DNA of 64,000 nucleotides from Monocercomonoides exilis (taxonomy: Eukaryota; Preaxostyla; Oxymonadida; Polymastigidae), in assembly GCA_001643675.2 (NCBI GenBank), contig LSRY02000002.1, positions 2,523,501-2,587,500 of the forward strand. Direction: 5' to 3'. How positions within the stretch are numbered: the first letter of the stretch is position 1; each line of letters begins with the position of its first letter. A model generated the notes under the pieces. That model was given only the letters and a program-made list of their open reading frames with translations, made no database searches and was not told the origin of the DNA. Both the position numbers and the translations under genes were made by a program. Shown here one piece after another: positions 24,419 through 36,599 of this stretch.

Positions 24419-27400
24419 ATGCAAAATCGATTTACGCTTGATCGTGGCATGAACGGTACCCCTGGAATAGGTCCACCGGGAATGCAGGGACAGCCTATGC
24501 CTGGAGGATATCCACCTCTTCAAGGAGGACCTCCACAAATGTATCCAATGCCTCAATTAACTCCATATCCTCCAACCCCTGGATTTCCTCAATATCCTCA
24601 ACAACAACCAGTAATATTTCACATTTTTAAATAATTTTCTTAATTATAACTTTTTGAATGCCCTTTTTAATTTACAAGATACCAGGAATATCTCCTTACC
24701 CTCCCATGCCAGGATACATGACCCCTGGACCAATTCCTTATCCAACCATGCAGCCCACTCCTTCACCATATACCCCTATGCCACCGCAACAACCTGTTTG
24801 AATTTTGTTTTTTTGTAGATACACTAGTTTTTTTTTAAATAAATGTTTTTAAATGCACAGCTTCCACCATTAATGGGGCAAAGCACACCTGCACCATACC
24901 TTCCAATGCCAGGAGGGCAAACTCCTGGTATTCCACCTCAAATGACACCGTATCCACAAAGTACCTACTCAACACCTGTTCCAACACCAATTCCATCATA
25001 CGTTCCAGCAGCTCCAATCAATGGTATAATTTTGTATTTGACTGTTTCATTTCTGTAATTTTCATTGTTATATCTTTCAAATTTTAGACATTGATGGAGC
25101 AGAAATTATCAAAATGTTTCCATATGCAAATTCTCATGAGGACTATATTTGTCCAACTGTATTTGCCTATCCAAGTAAGCAATCAATTTTAGACAAATGG
25201 TCTCTTCCGTTTGGAGCTATTGTTCAGCCATTAGCACCTGTTCCAGCTAATCATGTTTGCTGCTTGTTGAAGCAAGTTTTTTTTTCAATTTAGAATTATT
25301 ATTTTATATTTAAAAATAAAATAAAATAAAATCGTTTTTTTGGATTCAGCCACCTGTTCCCTTCATCGATTTTTCGCCCATTGCGCCAATTCGTTGCTCA
25401 TCATGTTTTGGATACATTAATCCCTTTGTGACATTTTTCGATAATGGAGCCAGATGGAAGTGCAACCTTTGTGGAAATAGTAACGAAGGTATCAAATATA
25501 ATTGTTCATTTTCTTTTATTATTTTTAAATTTCATTCCACATTTTCGTATTGCATATGCGCCTTTGAATGATATACATAATTCTCCTCTTTCCTCTTCGT
25601 TCAGTTCCACCAGCATATCGCCAGCCCCTCGATCCAGAGAGTGGGCTCATCCAAGACCACGCCCGGCACTTTGAGCTGACACACGGCTCGATCGAAATAA
25701 AAGCTCCGCCGCAGTACACGAAAGGGCAGACACGCTGCTTGAACATCGGCTTTGTGCTGGACATGACAGAGACAGCGCTTGCGTCAGGATCCTTTGAGTG
25801 TGCCTGTGAGGCGATTCGTGTGAAGATAGAAGACATGGTGTTAGGGAAGAGAACTGGACCAGATGGGACACAAGGTCTGTTGGATTGTAATGAAATATTG
25901 TTATTCAGCTCTTTTTATTTGATTTAATTTTATGTTTTTGTTGCTTGCTCATATAATGCAAATATTCTGATGTTTTATTTGTTATTTCTTCCATTGAACT
26001 GTTTAGTTCCTGTGCATTTTGTGACTGACAGAACACAATTCACATTTATCACATTTGATGAGACATCGATCCAGTTCTACGAATTCATTCCACCCTCAAG
26101 ATTGCAGAAGGATCCAAGTGCAGCCAACTCATCATCTTCCTCATCTTCTTCCTCCTCCTCTGCTTCTGCTTCATCATCATCCTCTTCCTCTTCTGCATCA
26201 TCTTCCTCATCTGCATCTGATGCTGCATCAACCGCCCCATCCACTGCTCCTTCTGTTGCACCTTCAACTGCTCCTGACTCTTCCTCCTCTTCTTCTTCCT
26301 CCTCATCTTCCTCATCCTCTTCATCCTCATCAACATCATCAGGTGTGACATACACAATGACCAGCACTGGCCCTATGCCACTTGTTGCCCATCCACCCCA
26401 AGTGCATTCCCTGGCTGATGTTGATGAAATCGTCTTCCCTCTTCCCCCACGCCAGCTGGTTGTGCCACTCACCCTCCACATCCATACCCTCCTCCATCTC
26501 CTCAGCTCCACCCTACCTCACCACGCCCGCCTCGTCCACCAGCAGAACTTGGAGCGCATTCAGCGCCCACTCACAGAGGAAGAGCTGGCTGAACGAGAAA
26601 GCAGCAAGGACGAACCACCGGCGCTGTTTGGAGAAGTCGGCGAGGCCACAAAGGAGTCGATGAGACAGATCGGCGGATCAGCTGCAGGAGCTGCTATTGA
26701 AGCTGCAATCACTCTGATGGTGTGAATTATCACTTAAACATTTAACGCTTTTATATTTGTTTTGTTATTCTATTGTTAATGTTATTATAATAATAATAAA
26801 TTGGATTTTGATGAAATATTTTTGCAGGCACCAACAGGCGGAACTATTTTGGTCTTTCTTGCGACTCGCCCTGGAATTGGAAGAGGAAAACTGGCTGATC
26901 GTTTTGACTCATCAAACGTGGGGAATGACAAGGAAACAACATTGATCGGTTTGGAAAATTCATTTTATTTACTTTTTGATTATTCTAAATTAAAAAATAA
27001 ATAAATATTTGTCTCGCTTTTTGTGAATGTAGATACGCCTGAAACATTTTACAAGGATCTCATCAAGAAATGTGTCGACTCACAGACTTCAATCAACATC
27101 TTTGCATTTCCACACGAACAATATTTGGATCTGGCATCGATTGGTTTGTAATCTCTTTGAATAAATAATATAATTCATTGTCTCATTGTGATAATTATGC
27201 TATTTCCTTCATTGATTAATTATTCATCCAGCTCCTCTGTGTGAGCACACTGGAGGCAGTCTTTTGACCTTCCCGTCGTTCAACATATTCTCTCCTGTCT
27301 CTTCCTGCCACTCACTCTCAGCTGCTGTGGCGTCCATTCTGCTCGACCAGAGAAGAGGAATGGAGTCTGTCATACGCCTCAGATGCTCTCGCGCCGTCGT

Positions 27401-29757
27401 CCTCAAAAAATTCTACGGCCATTTCCATTCAGAGACTGCTAATCTGCTCTCACTCCCAACCATCACTCAGGTGTGGATGCGTGGGGGAAATGAGAAATAT
27501 ACAATATTCAATATTCATATCTTATAAATGTTTAAATCATGTTTTTCACTTTTGCTTTTATGTTAGAAATCTTTGTATTCTAATTTATTTAATTATTAAT
27601 TTTATGCTTTAAATTTTTTGTCTGATCTTTTTGATTACACTTAGGCGAGTGCATTTGGAGTTGAGTTGGGACTTGATGAGTCGATGCTATCGATGACACA
27701 GACATGCATCTACATTCAGGCATCCTGCCTGTTCACAACAATCAAAGGAGAAAGAAGAATTCGTCTGCACAACCTCAGACTTCCTTTGGTTTGCATATTC
27801 TTTTTTTAAATTCTTTTTGACTTTGCATTTTGTATGAATTACTCAACTTATCTATTTCAATGTGGCTGTGGGTGTTATTCTATGGATTTATTATTTGTAA
27901 TATGAATATTCGATTAGGTTGACTCTCTTCTTGCAATGTATGGTGCCTTTGATTCGCAAGCAGCACTTTCACTCCAAACAAAGAAGGCGGCCGAGAAGAT
28001 GCTGAACACTCCCCTTTCTCTTCTGACATCAGAAATCCAACAGGACACAGCACGCGCTTTTGCCAACTACATCGCCGCCGCTGCTGCTGATCCACACGGC
28101 GCAGATGAATGTGTCCGCATTGGCGGGGGAGACACAAAAAGCATGTCAGAAGCCTCGTCCACCGTCGACTCGCAGATCGACTCCTCTTCTGCCTCGTGGA
28201 AAGTGCCCCCCATTCCTGACTCCCTCAGAAGCTACATCCTCTACCTGATGGCACTCGAGAAGTCGCCCATGCTCCGCCTCGGCATGATCGCCCCTGCACT
28301 CGAAGACAACGCTGCTGCCAAGGGCATCTTCCTCTCGTCGCTGTATCCTTTCTCGTTCGCCCCGCTGCCCATCGCCAACTCCATCGCCTTCGACTCTGCG
28401 CTGCTTGCGTCGCTTCCGCCCGAATTCGCTGAGCAGCCTGAGATGCGCAGCATGTCCATTCCCTTTTCGCTCACTCCATCGCTCGCCATCTGCGCAGACG
28501 GGAAAGTGGGTGCCAGGCACTATCTGTTTGAGAGTGGCACGAGAAAGACACTCTGCTTCTTGTATCCAAGGCTCTTTCGCATCGACACGTTCACCGAATA
28601 CGACTGCGAAGACATTCCGATTCTCTCTCCGTCTGAAATGGAAGAGGCAGAAAAGAAGAAGTCGTCAGAGAAGAACAGCACAACAGGCAGTGTTGTGTCT
28701 GAGAAGACAGAAGACACGAAGACAGAGCAGTCAGACAAGAAGGTGGAGTTTGTGTTCCAGAAGCCCCCTCTGCTCCGCCTGTCGCAGTCATCGCTGAGTC
28801 CAGAGGGTGTCTACTTGTTCTTCTCTCCACTCATTGCGCTCTTGTACTTTGGCAATGACACCCCACAGGAGGTGAAGGAGGCGCTGTGTGTGCCCACCGA
28901 GAGTGTACTGGCTGTTGTTGAAGGAGAGCGATTGAAGAAAGACAGAGAAGCCAGAGAAAAAGAGAAAGAAAACCAAAAGATCATCAAAAGAGCAACTGGT
29001 GGTGACGAGTCTGAGGTTGATGAGATGTTCGCTGAAATGTTTCCTGAAGATTGTATGTTCAATTTTGACTAATTTTATTTTATTTTATTTTTAAACTTTT
29101 GTTGCTTCTTTTTATTTTTAATATTATCTATTTTATTGTTGTTATTATTATTATCCTTCTTTCATCCCAAACATTCTTGAATTATCATTTTTGGATTATT
29201 TTCCAATGAACTCATTCTCATTTTCTCTTTCAGCCACCACTGAAACCCTTCCAACTATCCCTCTTTACACTGTGTGCCCGTTCCGTCCCTCTTTCGTGAG
29301 CACGTCTTCCTCTCCGCCCGTGGTTGCCTTCTTGTCCACAAACAAAAGACACGCCAAGTGGCAGCTGGCACCTGCAATGCAGTCGCCGCTTTCTCTCAAA
29401 CTCCACAAGCTTATTTATCATCTCACACGAGAATTGTATGTTGTTATTCTTTCGCATTCTTCATTTATTCGATTTCGCAAACTATTCTCAATTTCTTATT
29501 CCTGTTTATTCTTTCAAAATTAATTTTTCCAAACAATTTTTTTTTAAAATAAAAAATTAATTGCCTTTTCTTTCTGGATAATTTCTCGATTTGATAGTTG
29601 TGACAATTCTGAGCCAGTGACAGTGTTTGTTGTGGAGGCAGGTGAAGACTTTGATGAGAGCATTCTGTCGCATCTTCTCCTCGAAGACACGTGGATCACA
29701 CAGACCGGATACACCGATTATGTTGCCCAAATCATGGCGCTTTCAAAGCAGATATAG
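24419..29757 (+). CDS. SEC24: SEC24-like COPII coat cargo-binding subunit
   Basis: Fourteen exons are resolved: 24419-24610, 24679-24795, 24861-25023, 25088-25254, 25350-25488, 25605-25874, 26007-26719, 26828-26948, 27033-27143, 27232-27470, 27645-27788, 27918-29052, 29234-29435 and 29598-29757, giving about 1290 aa with consistent phases. An N-terminal Pro/Gln/Met-rich segment (1-175) is followed by FPYANSHEDY, the Sec23/Sec24 zinc finger (Cys229, 232, 251, 254), the trunk domain (FITFDETSIQFY, then APTGGTILVFLATRPG), beta-sandwich (IKGERRIRLHNLRLPLV), helical domain and gelsolin-like end (SHLLLEDTWI). SEC24 binds cargo and SEC23 at ER exit sites. Odd features are a Ser/Ala homopolymer insert of nearly 100 residues in the trunk (about 388-483) and an acidic/Lys insertion in the C-terminal half. 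Confidence 0.93.
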
Positions 29758-30405
29758 ACTCTGATGAATCTGTGAGCATTTTTTGTTTACTGGACTTCTG
29801 AGATTAAATGCACTCATAGATTCATTTGTTATGAAATTTTAGATTAATCTTGTTCTATTTTCTCAATCTGTTTATTTGCGTGTTGAAATAAGCTGAGAGG
29901 CTAAATATATATTTATATATATATTACTCAGTTTGTTTTTTGTCTTCTTTAACCTCTCTCAATTTGGTTGTTATAGAATTCCATGTTTATCTTTTAGGGA
30001 TGAGGCGCAATAATTTACAAGTTTCTTTTTTAGCTTTTCATGCTTATTTTTTATTTCTTCTTTTCGAATAATTCTCGCGTTTTAATGTTGTCATTTTTCT
30101 TTATTTCTGAATCAGTTCAAAAACTGTTTTCTTTCTTTTTCATGTTTTCTATTCATTGTCAATGATATTATGTGGCATCTTTTTAACTCTCTATTATCAC
30201 GTCAACTCACATTTAAGTATGCTCTTTTCAGAGCAATCCTCATTATTTTTTTGAAGTGTTTGATATCTTACTGAAATGGTTGATATGTAAAGCAATATAA
30301 CAGCATGACGTTTCAGGGCTCCGTGACAAAAAATTTGCTTCAACAACATCTTTGGTTTATTGCGTGCATCCTAGTCTATTAATTTTAACTGTTAGCTTAT
30401 ATTTT
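29758..30405. other. intergenic between convergent SEC24 and Elongin C genes
   Basis: About 650 bases of AT-rich sequence. A short alternating AT stretch (29906-29927) and T-rich runs are the only features seen. No gene or RNA is supported. Confidence 0.55.
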
Positions 30406-30908
30406 TCAGCACTGAAGATAGTGAGCTGCCATCATTAGATTTAATCCATCCTTTGGCGGAATCTTGAATAATTGATGAATGTTTCAAAAAAGAAAGAAAG
30501 AAAGAAGAAAATGGAGGAGAAGAAGAAAATTATTGCTTTAATTTAATTTTATAAGCAAACGTGAAATCTTGGAACTTCTCCAGAAACATTAGTCCATTTG
30601 AGTTTGTAGTAAAAGTATTTTATTGCGAGTTCCAGCATTTCTCCTGTAATGCCAGAAAGAGTAATTACACCTTTGCTTTCAGCAAATCCCTCGCTCTGAC
30701 ATTAATAATTCACTTTATTAAATGAAATAATTCATTATTTTAGCGTAAAAACCTGCAAAATAGTACGAATCGTTCCTGAAACTTGAGCCGCATTCTAATA
30801 AAAGGAAATTGTAAAAAGAACAGATGGAAAAAATAATAAAAGGAATCTAACTTTATCGACTATAAATTCAAATCCATCACTAGAAATAAGTGTAAGCTTA
30901 TCTTCCAT
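30406..30908 (-). CDS. ELOC: Elongin C (Skp1-fold adaptor of Cullin ubiquitin ligases)
   Basis: Four short exons, 30908-30852, 30794-30753, 30695-30561 and 30462-30406, all join in phase 0 to give 96 aa. None is long enough to show as an ordinary ORF. The protein begins MEDKLTLISSDGFEFIV, continues with VSGTIRTIL, YFYYKLKWTN and VPRFHIPP, and ends LMMAAHYLQC. These line up along the whole length with animal Elongin C (LISSDGHEFIV, SGTIKAML, YFTYKVRYTN, MAANFLDC). Human Elongin C is 112 aa, so this one is only slightly shorter at the N-terminus. The family links SOCS/VHL-box receptors and Elongin B to Cullin-2/5 ligases and also occurs in Elongin A complexes. The gene is head to head with SNRNP27. 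Confidence 0.92.
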
Positions 30909-31056
30909 TTTTAAGTTTGATCAAAATATTATTAATTCTTTATTGAGAATAGAGAATCTTAAAATTTTATAATAGAAAGAGTATGAAGTTTTAGAAATTG
31001 TTAAATGTTTGCTTGATTTTTTAAATTATTAATATATCTTTCAGATTAATCATTCC
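30909..31056. promoter_or_regulatory. Short bidirectional intergenic region between Elongin C and SNRNP27
   Basis: The two proposed start codons are 148 bases apart on opposite strands. The stretch is very AT-rich and contains no recognised motif. Its assignment as a shared promoter rests on gene layout only and depends on the small first exon proposed for SNRNP27. Confidence 0.3.
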
Positions 31057-32189
31057 ATGTCAAATCGATCAGTATAACTTATTTATTAAAATTTTAACTT
31101 TGCTTGTTAATAACGCTGTTTTAAAAATAATTTATAACTTCATTGGTTTTCTGAAAAATGAAATTGCTGAAATTTCATTTTTTTAAAAATTTTTCTTCTC
31201 TAATTTGTTTGAAATTTCGGTAATTTGTTTTTTTCATTATTCTTTTAGGGCTCTGTCCATAAAGATGATGATTCTTATTATAATGTGAAAAAACCTCAGA
31301 ACAAATATGATGGAAGTGATTCTGATTTTGATGAAAGAGATAAAAAGAAAAGGAAAGATTATTCAAGCGAATCTAGTGATTCTTCATCCTCATCATCAGT
31401 AAGTAAGGAACGGAGAAAAAAGCATGGAAAAAGCAGTCGAAGCGCTCGTGATAGGCATCATGAGCATAAATATAGAAGGTCACGTAGTTATGATCGGAGA
31501 TCTCATCGAAGAGATGATCGTCGAAATCAACGAGATGAAAGCAGCGATTATGAAGAATATCGCTCGAGGCATAGATATCATAGCAGATCAAAAACACGAA
31601 GCAGAAGTAAAGATCGAAGACATAGGCATAGTCGAAGCTACTCGGATGATGCTAAGCGGGGTTATAGAAAAGACTATTCTCCATATTCAGATGATAAGAA
31701 ATCGAGAGAAATAACTAGAAAAGATCGCAAAAGACGTTCTCGTTCTCGTGAGCTAAACTCAGAAAATGATAACGTTCCAGACGAAAGAAAGCGAGGAAAG
31801 TTTGAAGATAGTGATGGAGGAAGCGAAAATGAAGGCGTGAATATGAAACACAGACATCAGAAAGATGATGAGGGGGTTCCACATAATGCAGAGCTAAATT
31901 CCAAAGAAGAGGAGCATAAATCAGAGCAAACGAAAGAAAAAGATCTTGATCAGGCTGAACTTGAAGATGAGATGGCTATGATGGGGTTTCCGCTTTTTGT
32001 TGATTCAACTAAAGGGAAGAAAGTCTCTGGAAATCCAACAGGGTTTGCACTTAAGCCTGCAAAAAAATATAAAGCCCATGATTTTGATCGTTTTGCAATG
32101 TATGTCATTTACATATATTTCGAACTAACAAACCATTTTTTAATTAAATGTATAATTTTTAAATCAGGGAAAAGCATCTGAAGTACTGA
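31057..32189 (+). CDS. SNRNP27: U4/U6.U5 tri-snRNP 27 kDa-like splicing protein (SNRNP27)
   Basis: The main exon 31249-32099 encodes an Arg/Ser/Asp/Glu-rich (RS-like) region of about 230 residues, followed by the family signature DEMAMMGFPLF-DSTKGKKVSGN. This signature identifies the tri-snRNP 27K protein, which acts in spliceosome activation and 5' splice-site choice. A five-residue first exon, 31057-31071 (MSNRS, donor GTATAA), is inferred because the main exon has an acceptor (TTTTAG) and no good in-frame ATG. The last exon, 32168-32189, uses a GTATGT donor and gives the end MEKHLKY; total about 295 aa. An alternative frame after the same acceptor stays open for about 45 codons (to about 32304) but would need a non-GT donor. 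The usual C-terminal YMNRKGGFNRPL block is not found. Confidence 0.78.
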
Positions 32190-32877
32190 AAAGAAATAAC
32201 TTTTTCAATACAAAAAACAGCAGTGCCATTTCCAAGAAAACGGAAAATGAATTCCAACATATAGATATGAGATTGAAGATTGAAGAAATCTTGCAACAAA
32301 GTTAAATCTCATTGAAATTATAGGATAGAATCCGCAATGAAATACATTCCCACGATTCTATTTTGCAAGCGCTTTTTCAAAAAATTTTTTCTTTTTTTTT
32401 TTTTTAAGTTTTAAATGAATAATTATTATAAGATAAAAAATCTAAAAAATGATTACTTTTTCAGTCAAAATTTTGAAAAATCAATTAATCAGTAAAATGG
32501 AACTGAATGATAATGTTCATGATGGAACAATAGAGTAGTATTTCACATATTTCTTTATCATATTTTGGATAATTAATTGAAGACAGAATAATACACTAGA
32601 ATTATATCCTGTTTTTTTTTTTTTTTTTTTTTTTAAAGATTTTTATTTTCCATTGTTTTTTGTGATTTTTCTTGTGAAAAAATAATTTCAAATTGCAATC
32701 AATTTCAATGACATAAATCATTTTTCTGGTTTGGTCTGCATTCTTTTGCAAAAAATTTCAATTCATGCTGTATTTTTTTCTTCAAACTTCAACTTTTGAT
32801 TCATAATTATATTATGGTTGTTGATCTGTTTTCTCTTTGCATTTATACATCTTCAAAGTTTGGATAGAGATTACACA
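32190..32877. other. intergenic, AT-rich; includes a poly-T run
   Basis: About 690 bases between SNRNP27 and the M16 peptidase gene on the same strand. A 23-base T run lies at 32612-32634. An open frame of about 45 codons at the left end is discussed with SNRNP27; otherwise no coding signal was seen. Confidence 0.55.
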
Positions 32878-35800
32878 ATGTCGATTGTTCATGACATAAT
32901 TACTCCACTAACTTCTAAGAAAACATATCGGTGTTTTACGTTGAAGAATGGAATGAAAGCGCTTGTTGTGTCAAATCCAGGTGCGGATAAATCTGCAGCT
33001 GCCATAAGGGTTTCTACCGGTGCAATCCATGATCCCAATGATAGATTTGGATTGTCTCATTTTCTTGAACATATGTTATTTTTGGGAACAAAGAAATATC
33101 CCAAAGAAGGAGAATTTTCGACTTTTCTTACCAATCATGCGGGAAGTCAAAATGGATTTACTTCACTTTTTTATACAAAATTTTATTTTGTAATTGATTC
33201 CAGATTTTTTGAGGAGGCAATTGACAGGTTTGAATTAAGAATTTTTAATTTTTGTGTTATTTTTTTATTAATTTTACAAAATATCAGATTTGCCCAATTC
33301 TTTATTGAACCTTTATTCACCGAATCATGCACAGAGAGGGAAATTGAGGCTGTTAATTCTGAATATGAAATGAATTTGAACGTGATGAGTCGAAAATTAT
33401 ATCAAATGATGCGTTATCGATCAAATCCTGATCATTACTTGAATGGTTTTAGTTGTGGGAGACGAGATACGCTAAATCCACCTGGTTCCTCGGTTGAAGA
33501 AACTCGGCTTAGACTTATTAAATTGTTTGAAAAGTACTACAGTGCAAAACTGATGACTCTGTGTCTAGTAGGGAATAGTGTGTATTTTTTATTATTTGTT
33601 TAGAAAGCTGATGTGGTGTTTTGCATACTTCAAATTTAAAAATAGAACCCCTGGATGAATTACAAAAAATAGCTGAGACTTATTTTAACGAGATTCGTTC
33701 ACCAGAAGTTACTTCACTTGAAGAAGAAATTCTTGGTGCTGAATTGGCTGATCGTCTGTTGAAAGCGCAAGAGCCTTATCTGCAACCAGTTTTGCGAATT
33801 CTGAAAGATCAGTGGCCCTCTGGCGATGAGCAAGCCTCTCAAAGTAAAAGTCTTGAGGAAAAAGTCTTGGAATGGAACGAAAAATACAAAACATTTGGTT
33901 CCGTCGATCCATCAGGCATTATTGTTGTTCCAACTCGGTCTCATGTCAGCACGGAGAAAGATGCGACTGTTTATCGTTCGCCTTTACCTCCATCGCCCTT
34001 TGCTGAAGAAGGGGAATTGCCCATCAAAATTTCGCCATTTCTTCGATCAACCTTATCTGGTACCAATTCATCGTTTGTTGTTGTTCCGTCAACAGACACC
34101 ACAGCCACTCTTACCGTTGGGTTCTTCACTCCGACAGAATTTCCCATGTTTTATCCTTTCTCACGGCCTGAAATGGCTGCGACGTTACTCTTGGGACACG
34201 AGGGAGAAGGCTCTCTTGCATCTTTTTTGAAGAAAAAGGCTCTTATAACTGAACTGATCGCTGGTATTGGTGATTATTATCCAGACTTTGAACGTTTTTA
34301 CATTAAGATTATGTTGACTGAGCTGGGCGAGCAGAAGACTGATGAGATTATTGCCTACTGTTTGGAGTATATTGAAATGCTGAAGCATACGCCGGTGCCA
34401 TTTCCTGTGCAGTTATTGGCAGAGCGGAGAAATGTTTACATGAGCGACTTTAACCTTAACAGCGAAATGGCACCAGATGTGGAAGTTATGTTTGCGGTCG
34501 AAAATTTGGCAAACTTACCAACTCCTTTTGTTGTGCTGGGAGGAGATCATGTTAGTGTGTTTGATGAGGATGCATTCAGATACCACATTTCGTGGATGAA
34601 GCCAGAAAATATGGATGTGATTTTAACACTTCACAACGACCGCATTGAAGATTGGATGAAAGAAAGAAAACAAAAAGGATTGCAGAAAATTGATGAAAAA
34701 AAGAAAAATGCATCTTCAGTTTCAGGTTCAAGTAATGCATCACAAGAGAACGAAATAATTGATGGATTTTGGGGATCAGCATCCGAAGCTATGAAAGACA
34801 CTCATTCAGAACAGATTGCAAGGTGCGAAAAAGAGATGGGAGAAGCAATGAAGAATTTGATGAAAGATCCGTTTTTCGGTACACAGATAGCTTGCCATTT
34901 GGATATGGAGCCATTCTACAGCGTGATATTTTTCAAACTGCCTTTGTCTGAAGATTATTTCCAAAAGGTTGCAGAGCTTCCTTCTCTCTCTCCAGGCAAA
35001 TCAGAATCCGATTGGAAGACGTTGTTTCATTTGCCCCATGCAAACAGGTTTATCGCCACAGACTTTTCGATTATTCCGTTTCCTGATCAGAAAATGTGTG
35101 AGCCATTCGCAAAATTGCAAGAATATGGGCAGCAAGTCATAAACAGTGATGATGAAGAAAAAGATATTGCTAAAGAACGATTTGTGAAAAAGACAGAGCT
35201 TTTTGAAAGAATGCTTCAGGATAAAGAAAGTGGATTGACAAGCAAGAGGTTTGGACCTGTCAAAATATATCCTCCGTATATTGTTTTGGATGAAGTGGAA
35301 CTTAATCAAAAGATTGACCCTGAGCATTCAAACAGTGAAAGTTCAGCTTCTTCTTCTTCTTCGCCTTCCTCTTCCTCTTCTTCTGCCACTCGCCTTGCTC
35401 CATTTTATCCCTTTTTCATCCACAAAGAGCCTGGACTTCAAGTGCTGTACAAGCCCACACCTCGATTCAGAGAACCCCAAGTTCATGTGCGCTTTGACTT
35501 GACCATTTCCAGCGAGCTGATTTTTAACCCTGATAAGCGTTCATATCGCGCTCTGTTTGCGGATGTGGTCATGGACAGCCTGCAGGAGATATCGTACGAG
35601 ATGCAGGATGCCTGCATGACCATCAAAGTGGAAGCATCAAATATTGGATTGGCAGTTCTTTTGAGCGGGTTCTCAGATAAGATGGAGAATGCTATTGATA
35701 CTGTTGCTAAGGAGATATTCTGTCTCACTCCTTCACTTGCACGATATGAATTGCAGAAACAAAAACTCATTACTCTTCTTGTTGACTCGTTGAAAACTAT

Positions 35801-36535
35801 GCCTGCGAGCATGCTATATGGCGACATTGCGCTAATTTTGCGCCAACATGCAAAGTCAACAGAACAAACCATCGAAGATTTGAAGAATGAATACAAGTAT
35901 GATGACTTTTGTGTGTGGATCAACGATTTTAGACAGGAGATGAACATTTTCTGCACAGTTGTGGGCAATGCCACTTCCGAAAGAGCAATTCAATTTGCAG
36001 TCAAGTTTTGTCAGCATGCATCACCAAAAGAAGCAAATCCAGCCCAACTTCAATGTTCAAAGAATGAAGCTTTGAGTGAAAGCTCTGCCACTGGCATTCA
36101 AGGCGTTCCGAAGATTTGGCTTAGGCCCCTTTCTCCATCTCATTTTCCATTTCTGAGAAATATCATTGTACCACCTACAAACTACTTTGTTTACGACCAA
36201 CTTGTGAAACTTCCCACTGAAAACAACGGGGCCGTGATGCTGACGCTTTTTGCACCGGGACGCTTTGATATTCAAGAGAATGCTACTTTGACATTATTGA
36301 CGAATTACCTTCAGCCAGAAATGTATGAAAGGCTCAGGACGAAGGAGCAGCTGTGCTACATTTTGTGGACAACGAAAGCAAATTGTCGAGGAGTTGCAAT
36401 GATGTTTGTCATAATGCAAGGAAACAGATACAATCCGCTGCACTTTCACTCGAGGATAGACGCCCACGTAAATGATCTTGTGGTTTGAAAGGCCTCCATT
36501 ATGCATTCGTTTCTGCTATCTTTTCGCCTTTCTAA

Positions 36536-36599
<64 letters not shown>

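Noticed and set aside
26077-26511. Acidic minus-strand ORF (Glu/Asp-rich) opposite SEC24
   Set aside because: It is the complement of the Ser-codon run and has no start context or independent support.
32818-32877. Upstream extension of the M16 peptidase that would resemble a signal peptide (LLICFLFAFIHLQ)
   Set aside because: It has no ATG, only TTG, and the ATG at 32878 sits just before the conserved fold.
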